From: Terribium retamae
GTDB lineage: Bacteria > Pseudomonadota > Alphaproteobacteria > Rhizobiales > Rhizobiaceae
Assembly (NCBI RefSeq): GCF_022347545.1
Contig: NZ_JAKREW010000013.1
Location: 1 to 64,000, forward strand
Reading direction: 5' to 3'
Length of the DNA: 64,000 nt
The stretch's first letter is position 1. Every line of letters begins with the position of its first letter. The notes beneath the pieces were generated by a model. That model worked only from the letters and a program-made list of their open reading frames with translations. It made no database searches and was not told the DNA's origin. Shown here one piece after another: positions 25,426 to 34,800 of this stretch. Made by a program: the position numbers and the translations under genes.

Positions 25426-26399
25426 TGGAGTTTCTCTGGTCAAAGATCGGACTGATATTCTCACCCCGCCGGCTAACCGACCGGCCGTTGTGGATGAATG
25501 CTTTTGCTCAGGCGCCCTCAACAATCATCCACGACGAATTCGTGCGAGTATATTTTTCCTGCAGGCCGCCCCCTGAACCGAATGGCCAATTCAGCAGTTA
25601 CTCCGCTTTCGTCGATCTCGATCGTCGCGATCTCACAAGGATCGTTAGAGTCGCGGATCAACCAATCCTCCCCTTGGGGGAACGCGGCACATTCGATGAG
25701 TTTGGTACGTATCCGGTCTCGGTCATTCGCGACGGCTCAGCTATGTTTGCATATTATGGTGGCTGGACGCGCTGCGCCTCCGTTCCGTTCGATGTCGCAA
25801 TCGGCTGCGCTCGCAGCGATGACGGAGGCCGTACATTCAGGAAACTTGGCCCAGGCCCCGTGCTGAGCGCTGCACCGGATGAGCCGTTCATCCTGAGTGG
25901 CCCGAAGATCCGGCGCTTCAACGATCAATTGCATCTTTTCTACATTGCCGGCCGCCAGTGGAAGATCCACGACGAACGGCCCGAACCGATTTACAAAATC
26001 CGGTCTGCCATATCCTGCAATGGTGTGGACTGGGAGAGACTCGGGCGAGATCTGATCCCGTCCCGGATTGAACCGGACGAAGCGCAAGCAAGTCCCGATG
26101 TCATTCGCATTGGTGACAAGTACCACATGTTCTTCTGTTATCGCAGAAGCGCCAACTACCGCGGTAGCGAGGGTGGCTACCGGATTGGTTACGCATCCAG
26201 CACCGACTTGATCCATTGGAAAAGGAATGACGACCTAGCCGGCATCGCGCCCAGCGACACGGGATGGGATGAGCAGATGGTCAGCTATCCTCACGTGTTC
26301 GAGGTCGATGGACAAATCTATATGGCATACCTCGGCAACGACGTCGGAAGAGAAGGCTTCGGGCTCGCGAAACTCGAGCGATATGGATTGTCAAAATGA
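25425..26399 (+). CDS. beta-propeller glycosidase-like protein, paralogue A
   Basis: 324 residues from the ATG that shares one base with the previous stop (TGATG). Repeated blade-like strings typical of five-bladed furanosidase-type propellers (GH32/43/62/68/130 fold class) are present: RVYFSCRP, GTFDEFGTYPVS, ARSDDGGRTFRKLG, YHMFFCYR, IGYASSTDLIHW, YPHVFEVDG. There is no signal peptide, so it acts in the cytoplasm if it is an enzyme. The next gene is a clear paralogue. Substrate and catalytic residues cannot be assigned by eye. Its location inside an aminosugar operon suggests handling of a nucleotide or lipid-linked sugar. Confidence 0.7.
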   Translation: MEFLWSKIGLIFSPRRLTDRPLWMNAFAQAPSTIIHDEFVRVYFSCRPPPEPNGQFSSYSAFVDLDRRDLTRIVRVADQPILPLGERGTFDEFGTYPVSVIRDGSAMFAYYGGWTRCASVPFDVAIGCARSDDGGRTFRKLGPGPVLSAAPDEPFILSGPKIRRFNDQLHLFYIAGRQWKIHDERPEPIYKIRSAISCNGVDWERLGRDLIPSRIEPDEAQASPDVIRIGDKYHMFFCYRRSANYRGSEGGYRIGYASSTDLIHWKRNDDLAGIAPSDTGWDEQMVSYPHVFEVDGQIYMAYLGNDVGREGFGLAKLERYGLSK

Positions 26400-27352
26400 G
26401 GTTGCATAAGCTTGGCAAAATTTTTGATCCCATGGACCATGACCTTGTCAGCGGTGGCGTGGGGTTTGCACAGTCTCCCCAAGTGCTGTTACTCGAAGAT
26501 AGGATCCGGATATACTTTTCGACCCGCACGCGAGACGCGTCTGGTAAGTTTCTCAGCCATATTGCTTTTGTTGATTTCGACCGAACACTTAAGAATGTTC
26601 TGGATGTCTCCCGACACGAGGTGATCCAACTCGGCGCGTTGGGCACATTCGACGAACATGGGATTTTCCCACTTAGCCCATTCCAAGATGGTCTCTCAAT
26701 TCACGCCTACACAACAGGATGGAGTCGTCGTGTCTCCGTGTCCGTCGAAACAGCAGTCGGATATGTCAGAAGCGACGACGGAGGACGGACCTTCAGCAAA
26801 CCGCTGGGCGCCGGTCCAATCCTTACGCCGGTACCGGACGAGCCGTTTCTGGTGGGCGACGCTTTTGTCAGGCGCTTCGAGGATGCCCTCCACATGTGGT
26901 ACATTTTCGGTATCGCTTGGAAGGCAAACGAACAGTCGATCGAGGCTGAGCGCGTCTATAAAATCGGGCATGGAACCTCGGCCGACGGCGTTGTCTGGCG
27001 AAGAGAAGCAGGTGTTCCGATCATCGCGGATGCCTTAGGCCCCGATGAATGCCAGGCGCTTCCCACGGTTATCCGCTTCGACGGCGCCTATCACATGTTC
27101 TTCTGCTTTCGCGAGGCGTTCGGCTTCAGGACTGGTGCGGGGCGTGGTTATCGTATCGGCCATGCCGTTTCAGTCGACCTGCAGCACTGGTGTCGAGATG
27201 ACACGACGTTTCTGCCTGGAAGCGGTAGTGAGTGGGACAGTGACATGCAATGCTATCCGCATGCCTTTATACTGGATGGGAAAGCGCTGCTTCTCTACAA
27301 TGGAAACGAATTTGGTCGATACGGCTTCGGCCTGGCAGAGATCGTGGCGTGA
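26396..27352 (+). CDS. beta-propeller glycosidase-like protein, paralogue B
   Basis: 318 residues, overlapping paralogue A by ATGA. It shares the same ordered blocks: RIYFSTRT, GTFDEHGIFPLSP, RSDDGGRTF, DEPF, YHMFFCFR, GYRIGHAVSVDLQHW, CYPHAFILDG and GRYGFGLA. Paralogue B has an additional ADGVVW string common in glycoside hydrolase propellers. No signal peptide. The divergence between A and B is large, which points to separate functions or a heterodimer rather than a recent duplication. Function unknown. Confidence 0.7.
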   Translation: MRLHKLGKIFDPMDHDLVSGGVGFAQSPQVLLLEDRIRIYFSTRTRDASGKFLSHIAFVDFDRTLKNVLDVSRHEVIQLGALGTFDEHGIFPLSPFQDGLSIHAYTTGWSRRVSVSVETAVGYVRSDDGGRTFSKPLGAGPILTPVPDEPFLVGDAFVRRFEDALHMWYIFGIAWKANEQSIEAERVYKIGHGTSADGVVWRREAGVPIIADALGPDECQALPTVIRFDGAYHMFFCFREAFGFRTGAGRGYRIGHAVSVDLQHWCRDDTTFLPGSGSEWDSDMQCYPHAFILDGKALLLYNGNEFGRYGFGLAEIVA

Positions 27353-27798
27353 GCATCGCGATTACTCACAACAAGGCGCCCCTCGCAGACATAATCAGGC
27401 ACCTCAAAACCTGCAGTTCGTCATTCATCCCTCCCTTGGGAGACAGGGTGGACATCGAATCTTATGCAGTAAAACTCCACGAGCGCGCCGAACGCTTCGA
27501 GGCATGGACGAACGTTGACCTTGTCGGTCTAGTCGCAATCTATATCGATTGCGCCACGGCTGTGGCGTTTGTGACGAATGTTAGCGTCGACCCCGCGCTG
27601 CGCCGCACCGGTGTGGCGTCATCGCTGATGATGCAAGCTATTGATTTTGCAGCAAACGCAGGATGCACAATAATGGAACTCTCGGTCAATGAACAGAACG
27701 AAAGCGCAGTGGCAAGCTACAATCGGCTCGGTTTCCGGCGAACACGACGTCAGGGCCTGACGATATCAATGCAACGATCCCTGGGGACATCAGCATGA
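27349..27798 (+). CDS. GNAT-family N-acetyltransferase
   Basis: 149 residues from the GTG in the GTGA overlap with paralogue B. The GNAT core is clear: TNVSVDPALRRTGVASSLMMQAIDFA (acetyl-CoA pyrophosphate loop R-R-T-G-V-A) and the terminal NEQNESAVASYNRLGFRR. In this operon it may acylate the 4-amino group of Qui4N, the role VioB has elsewhere with a different fold; this is inference. Earlier in-frame starts would overlap paralogue B by 100 bases and are rejected. Confidence 0.82.
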   Translation: MSIAITHNKAPLADIIRHLKTCSSSFIPPLGDRVDIESYAVKLHERAERFEAWTNVDLVGLVAIYIDCATAVAFVTNVSVDPALRRTGVASSLMMQAIDFAANAGCTIMELSVNEQNESAVASYNRLGFRRTRRQGLTISMQRSLGTSA

Positions 27799-28553
27799 GT
27801 CAAACGCGGGACTTTAACGCAGAGCTAGCAGACACCAGCGATCATAAATATGCCTACGACTTCGATTTCGACGTCATGCATGGATTTATGCTGAAGTCGT
27901 TCGAGCCATTTTTCGTCAGCGGCTCTCTGCTAGAGCTCGGCAGCCACAAAGGAGAATTCACGAAGCGTATCGTTGATCGCTTCGATGATATCACCTGTGT
28001 CGAAGCGGCAAACGAAGCACTTGAGATTGCGCGTTCATCCCTTCCCATGCACCTGAAGTTCGTCCATTCCACCTTCGAGGAGGCGGAACTTCCAAAACGC
28101 TACGACAATATTCTGCTGACCCATGTGCTGGAGCATCTGGATGACCCTGTTGGCGTGTTGAAGCGAATAAACTCGGAATGGTTGTCAGAAAGGGGCCGCC
28201 TGTTCCTCGTGTGCCCGAATGCCAATGCGCCATCACGACAGATCGCGGTGAAAATGGGACTGATCACTCACAACGCAGCGGTCACCCAAGCGGAGGCCAA
28301 TCACGGTCATCGATGCACATACTCCCTGGATACGCTTGAGCGCGACGCGCGAGCAGCAGGGCTTCGTGTCGTCGAGAGGTCTGGAATATTCTTCAAGGCC
28401 CTGGCCAACTTCCAGTGGGATCAGGCTATCGGGGCAAAAATCGTTTCGAAAGAATACCTTGAAGGGTGTTTCGAAATTGGGAAGATCTACCCTGACCTAT
28501 GCGCAAGCATCTTCCTGCTGTGCGAAGCAGGTTCGCATCCGTCCCTGAGTTAG
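27795..28553 (+). CDS. class I SAM-dependent methyltransferase
   Basis: 252 residues, Methyltransf_23-type. Motif I is LELGSHKGEF (about residues 41-50), the acidic end of strand 2 is CVEAAN, and LLTHVLEHLDDPVGVL is the conserved post-motif block. The ATGA overlap with the GNAT gene makes it the last member of the coupled six-gene run. It probably methylates a sugar or its acyl substituent. The target is unknown. Confidence 0.85.
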   Translation: MSQTRDFNAELADTSDHKYAYDFDFDVMHGFMLKSFEPFFVSGSLLELGSHKGEFTKRIVDRFDDITCVEAANEALEIARSSLPMHLKFVHSTFEEAELPKRYDNILLTHVLEHLDDPVGVLKRINSEWLSERGRLFLVCPNANAPSRQIAVKMGLITHNAAVTQAEANHGHRCTYSLDTLERDARAAGLRVVERSGIFFKALANFQWDQAIGAKIVSKEYLEGCFEIGKIYPDLCASIFLLCEAGSHPSLS

Positions 28554-28579
28554 GCGCAAAGATTGAACTAGTATACTCT

Positions 28580-28598
28580 ATGCAGATATCCTCTGCAT
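28580..28598. promoter_or_regulatory. inverted repeat before rmlA
   Basis: ATGCAGA (28580-28586) and TCTGCAT (28592-28598) form a perfect 7-bp inverted repeat with five central bases, inside the 93-base gap before rmlA. A TTGAAC at 28563-28568 lies 17 bases before ATATCC. The repeat could be an operator or a small hairpin; no T-run follows. Confidence 0.35.
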
Positions 28599-28646
28599 GA
28601 ATTCGAATTTTGGTCAAAATCGGTATTCCTGTGAGGGCGAAATCAG

Positions 28647-29573
28647 GTGCTAAACAAAAGAACAGATAAGATAAAAATCACACGCCGCAAGGGAATCGTC
28701 CTCGCTGGGGGAAAAGGCAGCCGTTTACTCCCACTTACGCTGGGCACTTCCAAGCAACTGATGCCGATCTTTGACAAACCGTTGATTTACTACCCACTTT
28801 CTACACTGATCATGTCAGGGGTTCAAGAAGTCCTTTTTATCTCCACTCCTCACGACCTACCCTCATTTCAACGGCTTCTCGGCGATGGATCAAAATGGGG
28901 AATGATGTTCAACTACGCCATTCAGGACCAGCCACGTGGCATCGCCGATGCATTCCGCATTGGCCGTGACTATCTCGACGGCGAACCAAGTGTTCTTATC
29001 CTTGGTGACAATATCTTTTTTGGTCACGGCATGCAGGCGGTTCTAAGCCACGCCGAAACCCGTTCCGGTGCAACGATTTTCGCAAGCCTCGTTCGCGATC
29101 CACACCGCTTCGGCATCGTGGAGCTGAACGCAAACTACGACGTGATCGGTCTGGAGGAAAAGCCGGCCGCGCCAAAATCTCACTGGGCTGTGACTGGACT
29201 TTATTTTGTCGACGGACGCGCACCTGATTTCGCCGATGAGATTGAGTGTTCATCCCGCGGCGAGTTGGAAATCCTCTCGCTGCTAAACCATTACCTCCAA
29301 CGCCAGCAACTTGGAGTCGAGATCCTTCACCGCGGCTATGCCTGGTTAGACGCTGGAACACACGAAAGCCTACATCAGGCGTCGGATTTTGTGAAAACTC
29401 TGCAGGACCGGCAGGGCCTCCTAGTCTGCTCCCCCGAGGAATTGGCGTATCGAAACGGATTGATTTCCATCGATCGATTGGCTGAACTTGCTGATGAACA
29501 GAAGCAATCGACCTATGGTGAAGCCTTGATGACGATCGTTCGGCAAGAACGCGATGATCTTTCCAAGCGCTGA
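28647..29573 (+). CDS. rmlA: glucose-1-phosphate thymidylyltransferase
   Basis: 308 residues with the nucleotidyltransferase signature GIVLAGGKGSRLLPLT, then SKQLMPIFDKPLIYYPLSTLI and LGDNIFFGHG, all diagnostic of RmlA/RfbA. It makes dTDP-glucose from glucose-1-phosphate and dTTP. GTG start with GAGGG upstream; the first 15 residues are an extra basic extension. It works with rmlB, ten bases downstream. rmlC and rmlD are absent, so dTDP-4-keto-6-deoxyglucose is more likely used by VioA than for rhamnose. Confidence 0.95.
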   Translation: MLNKRTDKIKITRRKGIVLAGGKGSRLLPLTLGTSKQLMPIFDKPLIYYPLSTLIMSGVQEVLFISTPHDLPSFQRLLGDGSKWGMMFNYAIQDQPRGIADAFRIGRDYLDGEPSVLILGDNIFFGHGMQAVLSHAETRSGATIFASLVRDPHRFGIVELNANYDVIGLEEKPAAPKSHWAVTGLYFVDGRAPDFADEIECSSRGELEILSLLNHYLQRQQLGVEILHRGYAWLDAGTHESLHQASDFVKTLQDRQGLLVCSPEELAYRNGLISIDRLAELADEQKQSTYGEALMTIVRQERDDLSKR

Positions 29574-29582
29574 GAGGTAATA

Positions 29583-30620
29583 GTGCACGAACGCGCGCCC
29601 AGACGTATACTTGTAACCGGTGGTGCCGGGTTCATTGGCTCCGCCTTATGCAGGCGGCTAATTGCCGAAGGTTATACGGTCTGCAATGCAGATAAATTAA
29701 CCTACGCGTCTAATCTAGCAAACTTGGCTTCAGTAGAAACTCATCCTGCTTACAGCTTTGTGGAATTGGACATTGTAGACAACCGGCCGCTACTTTCTGT
29801 TTTTCGAAGTTTCCAGCCCGATGCAGTGCTGCATCTCGCAGCTGAAAGCCACGTAGACCGTTCCATTTCCAACGCACCTATATTCGTCCAAACCAACGTC
29901 GTTGGGACGACCGTTATGCTAGACGCAGCGTTGACATATTGGAACGAAAATGGTCGTACGCCGACCTTTCGATTTGTTCATGTCTCAACTGACGAAGTAT
30001 ACGGCGATCTACCCTTGGAAGGTGGACGGTTCACGGAAGACACGCCATATAACCCGTCCTCACCCTATTCGGCATCCAAGGCGGCCAGCGATTTCATGGC
30101 GGCAGCATGGTGCCGCACTTATGGATTGCCCGTGGTAATCTCCAACTGCTCCAACAACTACGGTCCCTATCAGAACATCGAGAAGTTAATACCACTTATG
30201 ATCGACAAGGCTGTCCGGGGAGAGCAGCTACCCGTTTATGGCAAGGGATTGAACGTTCGCGATTGGCTTCATGTAGATGATCATGTCGAGGGTTTGGAAC
30301 GCGTCATGCTTTTCGGCCAAATCGGCAGCCGATACAATTTTGGTGGTGATAGTGAGCGCGCTAATATCGACGTGGTACACACCATCTGTAAGCACCTTGA
30401 TGAAAAGCGCACCAAACCGAAAGGGTCATACGCAGACCAGATCGCGTACGTCACCGACAGGCTCGGACACGATTTGCGATATGCCGTTGATTCATCCCGA
30501 GCCCGCGAGGAACTGGGTTGGCGTCCCCTACGCCAATTTGAGGAAGGTCTTGGGGAGACAGTTGACTGGTATTTAGCGAATCAAGAGTGGTGCGAGGCCT
30601 CAAGACGAAAGCTTGGATAG
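29583..30620 (+). CDS. rmlB: dTDP-glucose 4,6-dehydratase
   Basis: 345 residues, extended short-chain dehydrogenase. TGGAGFIGSALCRRL near residue 11, DKLTYASNLANL, HLAAESHVDRSI, STDEVYGDL and the active-site YSASKAASD are the usual RmlB blocks. It produces dTDP-4-keto-6-deoxyglucose, the substrate of the VioA-type aminotransferase. GTG start nine bases after rmlA. Last plus-strand gene of block 2. Confidence 0.96.
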   Translation: MHERAPRRILVTGGAGFIGSALCRRLIAEGYTVCNADKLTYASNLANLASVETHPAYSFVELDIVDNRPLLSVFRSFQPDAVLHLAAESHVDRSISNAPIFVQTNVVGTTVMLDAALTYWNENGRTPTFRFVHVSTDEVYGDLPLEGGRFTEDTPYNPSSPYSASKAASDFMAAAWCRTYGLPVVISNCSNNYGPYQNIEKLIPLMIDKAVRGEQLPVYGKGLNVRDWLHVDDHVEGLERVMLFGQIGSRYNFGGDSERANIDVVHTICKHLDEKRTKPKGSYADQIAYVTDRLGHDLRYAVDSSRAREELGWRPLRQFEEGLGETVDWYLANQEWCEASRRKLG

Positions 30621-30690
30621 AAGTGAGCGAGCAGGTCAGCGGATGCTGACATCCGTTTGCAACCGAATTCTGTTCGGACGACTGTTCCCA

Positions 30691-30720
30691 AACCTATCTC
30701 TCCGGGAGAGATGTTAGGTT
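30691..30720. terminator. hairpin between convergent rmlB and epimerase genes
   Basis: AACCTATCTCTCC at 30691-30703 pairs with GGAGAGA at 30705-30711 and TAGGTT at 30715-30720, with a three-base bulge. It overlaps the epimerase stop codon and lies 70 bases after rmlB, so it can end both transcripts. A smaller stem CGGATG-CTGA-CATCCG stands at 30640-30655. Confidence 0.55.
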
Positions 30721-31706
30721 CGCGCAGCTATGCGGTCCGGCCCCTGCCACTCGCTACGATACCAGTCTACGAACTTCCGCAACCCCTCCTCGATCGACGT
30801 GTTCGGCTTGAAGCCGATGGCGCGGTCGAGTTCGGTTACATCGGCGAAGGTGCGCTCGACGTCGCCCGGCTGCATCGGCTCGAACTGGCGCTTGGCCTCG
30901 ACACCGATCAACCGCTCCAGCGTGTCGATAAACTCATCCAGCCGCACCGGGTTGTTGTTGCCGATGTTGTAGAGCCGTGCCGGCGGCAGTTCACCCACCG
31001 GTGGGTTGTCCAGGACTTTCACCACCGCTTCGACGATGTCGTCGATGTAGGTGAAGTCGCGCCACATCTCGCCCTGATTGAAAACACGGATCGGCTTGCC
31101 GGAAAGGATGGCCTTGGTGAAAAGCCAGTAGGCCATGTCTGGACGCCCCCACGGACCGTAGACCGTGAAGAAGCGCAGGCCCGTCAGCGGTATGGAATAA
31201 AGATGAGCATAGGTGTGGCTCATCAATTCGTCGGCCTTCTTGGTGGCCGCATAGAGCGAGGCGGGTGTGTCGACCTTGTCGGATTCGGAAAACGGTACCT
31301 TGTGGTTGCCGCCGTAAACCGAGCTGGAGGAGGCATAGACCAGATGTTCGAAATCAGGCTCTGCCCGGCAAAACTCCAGCACTTCCAGGTGGCCCGCAAT
31401 GTTGGAGCGGATGTAGGCTCGCGGATTGTCGAGCGAATAGCGCACGCCGGCCTGGGCCGCGAGATGCACGACACGGTTGATACCGTGACCCGAGAGCGAG
31501 GCCAGCGCATTCTCTTCGGCAATGTCGAGCTTCTGGAACGAGAAGTGGTTGCGTGGAAAAAGCCGCTCAAGGCGCGCCTGCTTCAGCGCCGGATCGTAAT
31601 AGTCGTTCAGATCGTCGACGCCGATGACCTCCTCGCCTCTGTCGAGCAAACGGTGGCAGACATGGCTGCCAATGAAGCCGGCCGCGCCGGTGACGAGTAT
31701 GGGCAA
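30714..31706 (-). CDS. UDP-glucuronate 4-epimerase-like NAD-dependent epimerase (LpsL-like)
   Basis: 330 residues from a TTG at 31706, which has GGAGA six bases before it and yields the expected N-terminus LPILVTGAAGFIGSHV; a TTG at 31742 would add 12 residues. Rossmann motif GAAGFIG, DDLNDYYDPALKQARL and the active site YAATKKADELM follow the pattern of UDP-glucuronic acid 4-epimerases. These give UDP-galacturonate for rhizobial LPS core or capsule. Smc lies upstream on the same strand with a 112-base gap. Confidence 0.85.
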   Translation of the reverse strand: MPILVTGAAGFIGSHVCHRLLDRGEEVIGVDDLNDYYDPALKQARLERLFPRNHFSFQKLDIAEENALASLSGHGINRVVHLAAQAGVRYSLDNPRAYIRSNIAGHLEVLEFCRAEPDFEHLVYASSSSVYGGNHKVPFSESDKVDTPASLYAATKKADELMSHTYAHLYSIPLTGLRFFTVYGPWGRPDMAYWLFTKAILSGKPIRVFNQGEMWRDFTYIDDIVEAVVKVLDNPPVGELPPARLYNIGNNNPVRLDEFIDTLERLIGVEAKRQFEPMQPGDVERTFADVTELDRAIGFKPNTSIEEGLRKFVDWYRSEWQGPDRIAART

Positions 31707-31818
31707 AGACGTTCTCCGTGACCGCCGGCTCCTACCAGGCAAGCCGACCGACGGTGAGTGCTACCACTGAGATTGGCGAAAATCCAACTGCGTAGATACG
31801 CATGCCATGAAGCGTGGA

Positions 31819-34800
31819 TCAGCTGGCTTCACGCATCGCCTCTGCCGCCTGCAGGTCGACCGAAACCAGCTGGCTGACGCCTTGCTCCGCCATGGTGACG
31901 CCAAACAGACGATCCATGCGCGCCATGGTGATCGGGTTATGGGTGATGACGACGAAACGCGTCTCCGTCGACGCCGACATCTCGTCCATCAGATTGCAGA
32001 AACGTTCGACATTGTGGTCGTCGAGCGGCGCGTCGACCTCGTCCAGCACGCAGATCGGCGCCGGATTGGTCAGAAAGACAGCAAAGATCAACGACATCGC
32101 GGTCAGTGCCTGTTCACCGCCGGACAACAGCGTCATGGTCTGCGGCTTCTTGCCGGGCGGGCGGGCCAGAATCTCGAGACCTGCCTCGAGCGGGTCTTCT
32201 GATTCGATCAGTTGCAGTTCGGCGGTCCCGCCACCGAACAGATGGGTGAACAGACGCTGGAAATGGCCGTTGACGACTTCGAAGGCGGCAAGCAGGCGCT
32301 CGCGACCTTCGCGATTGAGGCTCTGGATGGCTTGGCGCAGCTTGCGGATCGCCTCGATGACGTCCTCGCGCTCCGAAACGATGGTCTCCAGCCGCTCGGA
32401 GAGCTCGCGCTGCTCTTCTTCTGCGCGCAGATTGACGGCACCGAGCCGTTCGCGCTCGATCTTCAACCGTTCAAGCTGGCGCTCGATCTCACCCATGTCG
32501 GGCATCGGGCTATCCGCCTCCAATCCGGTATGGCGGATGACCAGATGCGGCGGCGTGTTGAGCGCTTCCTGGATGCGAGCCTCGACCTCCTGCCGACGCT
32601 CGTCGGCGGCGGTCAGCCGTTCCTCGGCGCGCACGCGCGCTTCGCGGGCTTCGGCAAGCGTGGTGATGGCGGCGGTCGCAGCCTTGTCGAGCTCGGCCTG
32701 GCGGTTTTCGGCCTCCTGCAGACGATCAGCCGCATTCTTGCGCAGCGCCTCGGCTTCCGAAAGCTGCGACAGCAGCGCGCGGCGACGCTGGTCGAGCTCA
32801 TCGGGCGCATCGGCCAGTTGCTCGCGTTCGGCCGCAGCTTCTGCCTTGCGTTCACCAAGCGAGGCAATCTGGGCGGAGGCATTTTCTGCCCGCGACAACC
32901 AGTTGCTGCGTTCTCCCTGGATGGCACCCAGGCGGCGGGTGCGTGCCTCCGCCTCGCGCTTCAGCCCCTCATGGACGGCACGCGCATCGGCGAGTGCCGC
33001 ACGATCGCGCGAAACATGGGCGGCTGCCTGTTCGAGCCTCGACTGCAGGTCGGCAAGGTCCGGAGCGTCCTTCAACTGCTCTTCCGCCTCGACATGGATG
33101 GCGGAGGCTTCTTCATGTGCCTCGACGATACGAGCCCGGGACTCGGTCAGCGCAGCCCGCCGCGTCGTGAACTCGCCGGCCGCTCTTTCAGCCTGAACCA
33201 GCGCACTGTGCGCAGCGTCGAGCGCATGCTGCGCCTCGCGCCAAGCCTGGCGCGCTTCCTTTTCAGCTTCCACAGCGGCACGCAGACCAGCTTCGGACTT
33301 GGCAAGGGTTTCCTCGGCGGCGCGCACGACACGCGTGGCTGCGACAGCTTCCGCGTCGAGTTCGGCCAACCGGTTCTTCTGCGCCAAGCGCTGCGCAGCC
33401 GGCGTCGGCGCGTCGGCACTCGCCGTGAAGCCATCCCAGCGCCACAGAGCACCCTCGCGGCTCACCAGACGCTGGCCGGGCGCCAGCAAGGCCTGAAGAC
33501 GCTTGCCGTCGCCTCCCTCAACGATGCCGATCTGCGCCAGGCGACGGGCCAGCTGTCCCGGCGCCTTGACGACGCTGGCGAGACTGCGAACACCTTCCGG
33601 TAAAGCGGGGTCGCCCGCCTGCACCTCGCCATCACCCCAGTGAACGGGGGCACTGCGGTCCAGCGGCACATCGAGATCTTCGCCGAGCGCCGCACCAAGG
33701 GCGGTCTCGAAGCCGCGTTCGACGCTGATCTGTTCCAGAACAGCGGGGAAGAGATCGCCACCACCAGCCGAATTCAGGATCTTGGCCAGTGTGCGCGCTT
33801 CCGTCTCGACACGAGCGAGTTCGGCCTTGGCCTCCTGCAACGGACCGCGTGCGGCTGCCTCTGCGCCACGCGCCTCGATCACCTGCTGTTCGGTCTCCAG
33901 TGCCGCAGCCTCTGTAGCGGCAAGCGCTTCCGTCGCTTCCTCGACGAGGATCTTTTTCTCGGCCGGATCGGCAAGAGCCGCGATGCGCTGGCCGACTTCG
34001 GCAAGCTCGCGATCGGCATCGGCAAGCTGGCGGGCGAAACGATCGCGGCGTTCGGCGGCCTCGCGCAAGGTGCGCTCGATCTGGTTGCGTCCAGCAGCGG
34101 CTTCAGCGCGCTCCGCGGTCAACTTGGCCAGTTTTTCTTCGCTTGCCGCCAGCGTCGCGGTCGCCTGCTCGAAGGCTGCGCGGGTATTGGCCTCCCGCTC
34201 GGCTGCGCCGGCGTTTTCAGCATTCAGCGTGGTCTCTTCCGCTGCCAGCCGCTCCAATACGGCAGCATTGTCACGCACCATGCGCTCTTCACGCTCGATG
34301 TCGGCGTCGAGCTGCTGCAGACGCCGGTCGAGTTCGGTCTGGCGGGCACTGATACGGCCCGCTTCTTCCTCGATCTGCGACTTGGCAATCGAGAGGCGCT
34401 GGAAGGCAGCTGCGGCCTTGGCCTCCGCGTCACGCAGATCCGGCAAGCGATGGGCGCTGATGGCCTGTTCTTTGGCGGCATTCATTTGCGAAGCGGCGCG
34501 GTCGCCGACCAACGCGGTCGCCGTGGCAAGCGCCGAGCGCGCTTCGGCTTCCTGCCCCTTGGCCAGCGTCCAGCGCAGATGCAGCAGCGTGGCTTCGGCC
34601 TTGCGAATGTCAGCGGAGAGGTTCTTGAACCGCGAAGCCTGACGCGCCTGGCGCTTCAAGCTTTCGATCTGGCTTTCCAATTCGCCGACGACATCGTCGA
34701 GCCGCTCGAGATTCTGCTCGGCGCCCTTCAGCCGCAACTCCGCTTCATGGCGGCGGGTGTGCAATCCGGAAATGCCGGCAGCTTCTTCCAGCAGCGCGCG

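Noticed and set aside
20092-30713. A clear integrated island with attL/attR at tRNA-Gln
   Set aside because: No second copy of the tRNA 3' end was found near the right end of block 2 and there is no integrase gene. Only the position next to the tRNA supports it.
30714-31742. rmlC/rmlD or another rhamnose gene after rmlB
   Set aside because: The gene after rmlB is a convergent UDP-glucuronate 4-epimerase-like protein. No cupin-type epimerase or RmlD-type reductase is present in block 2.
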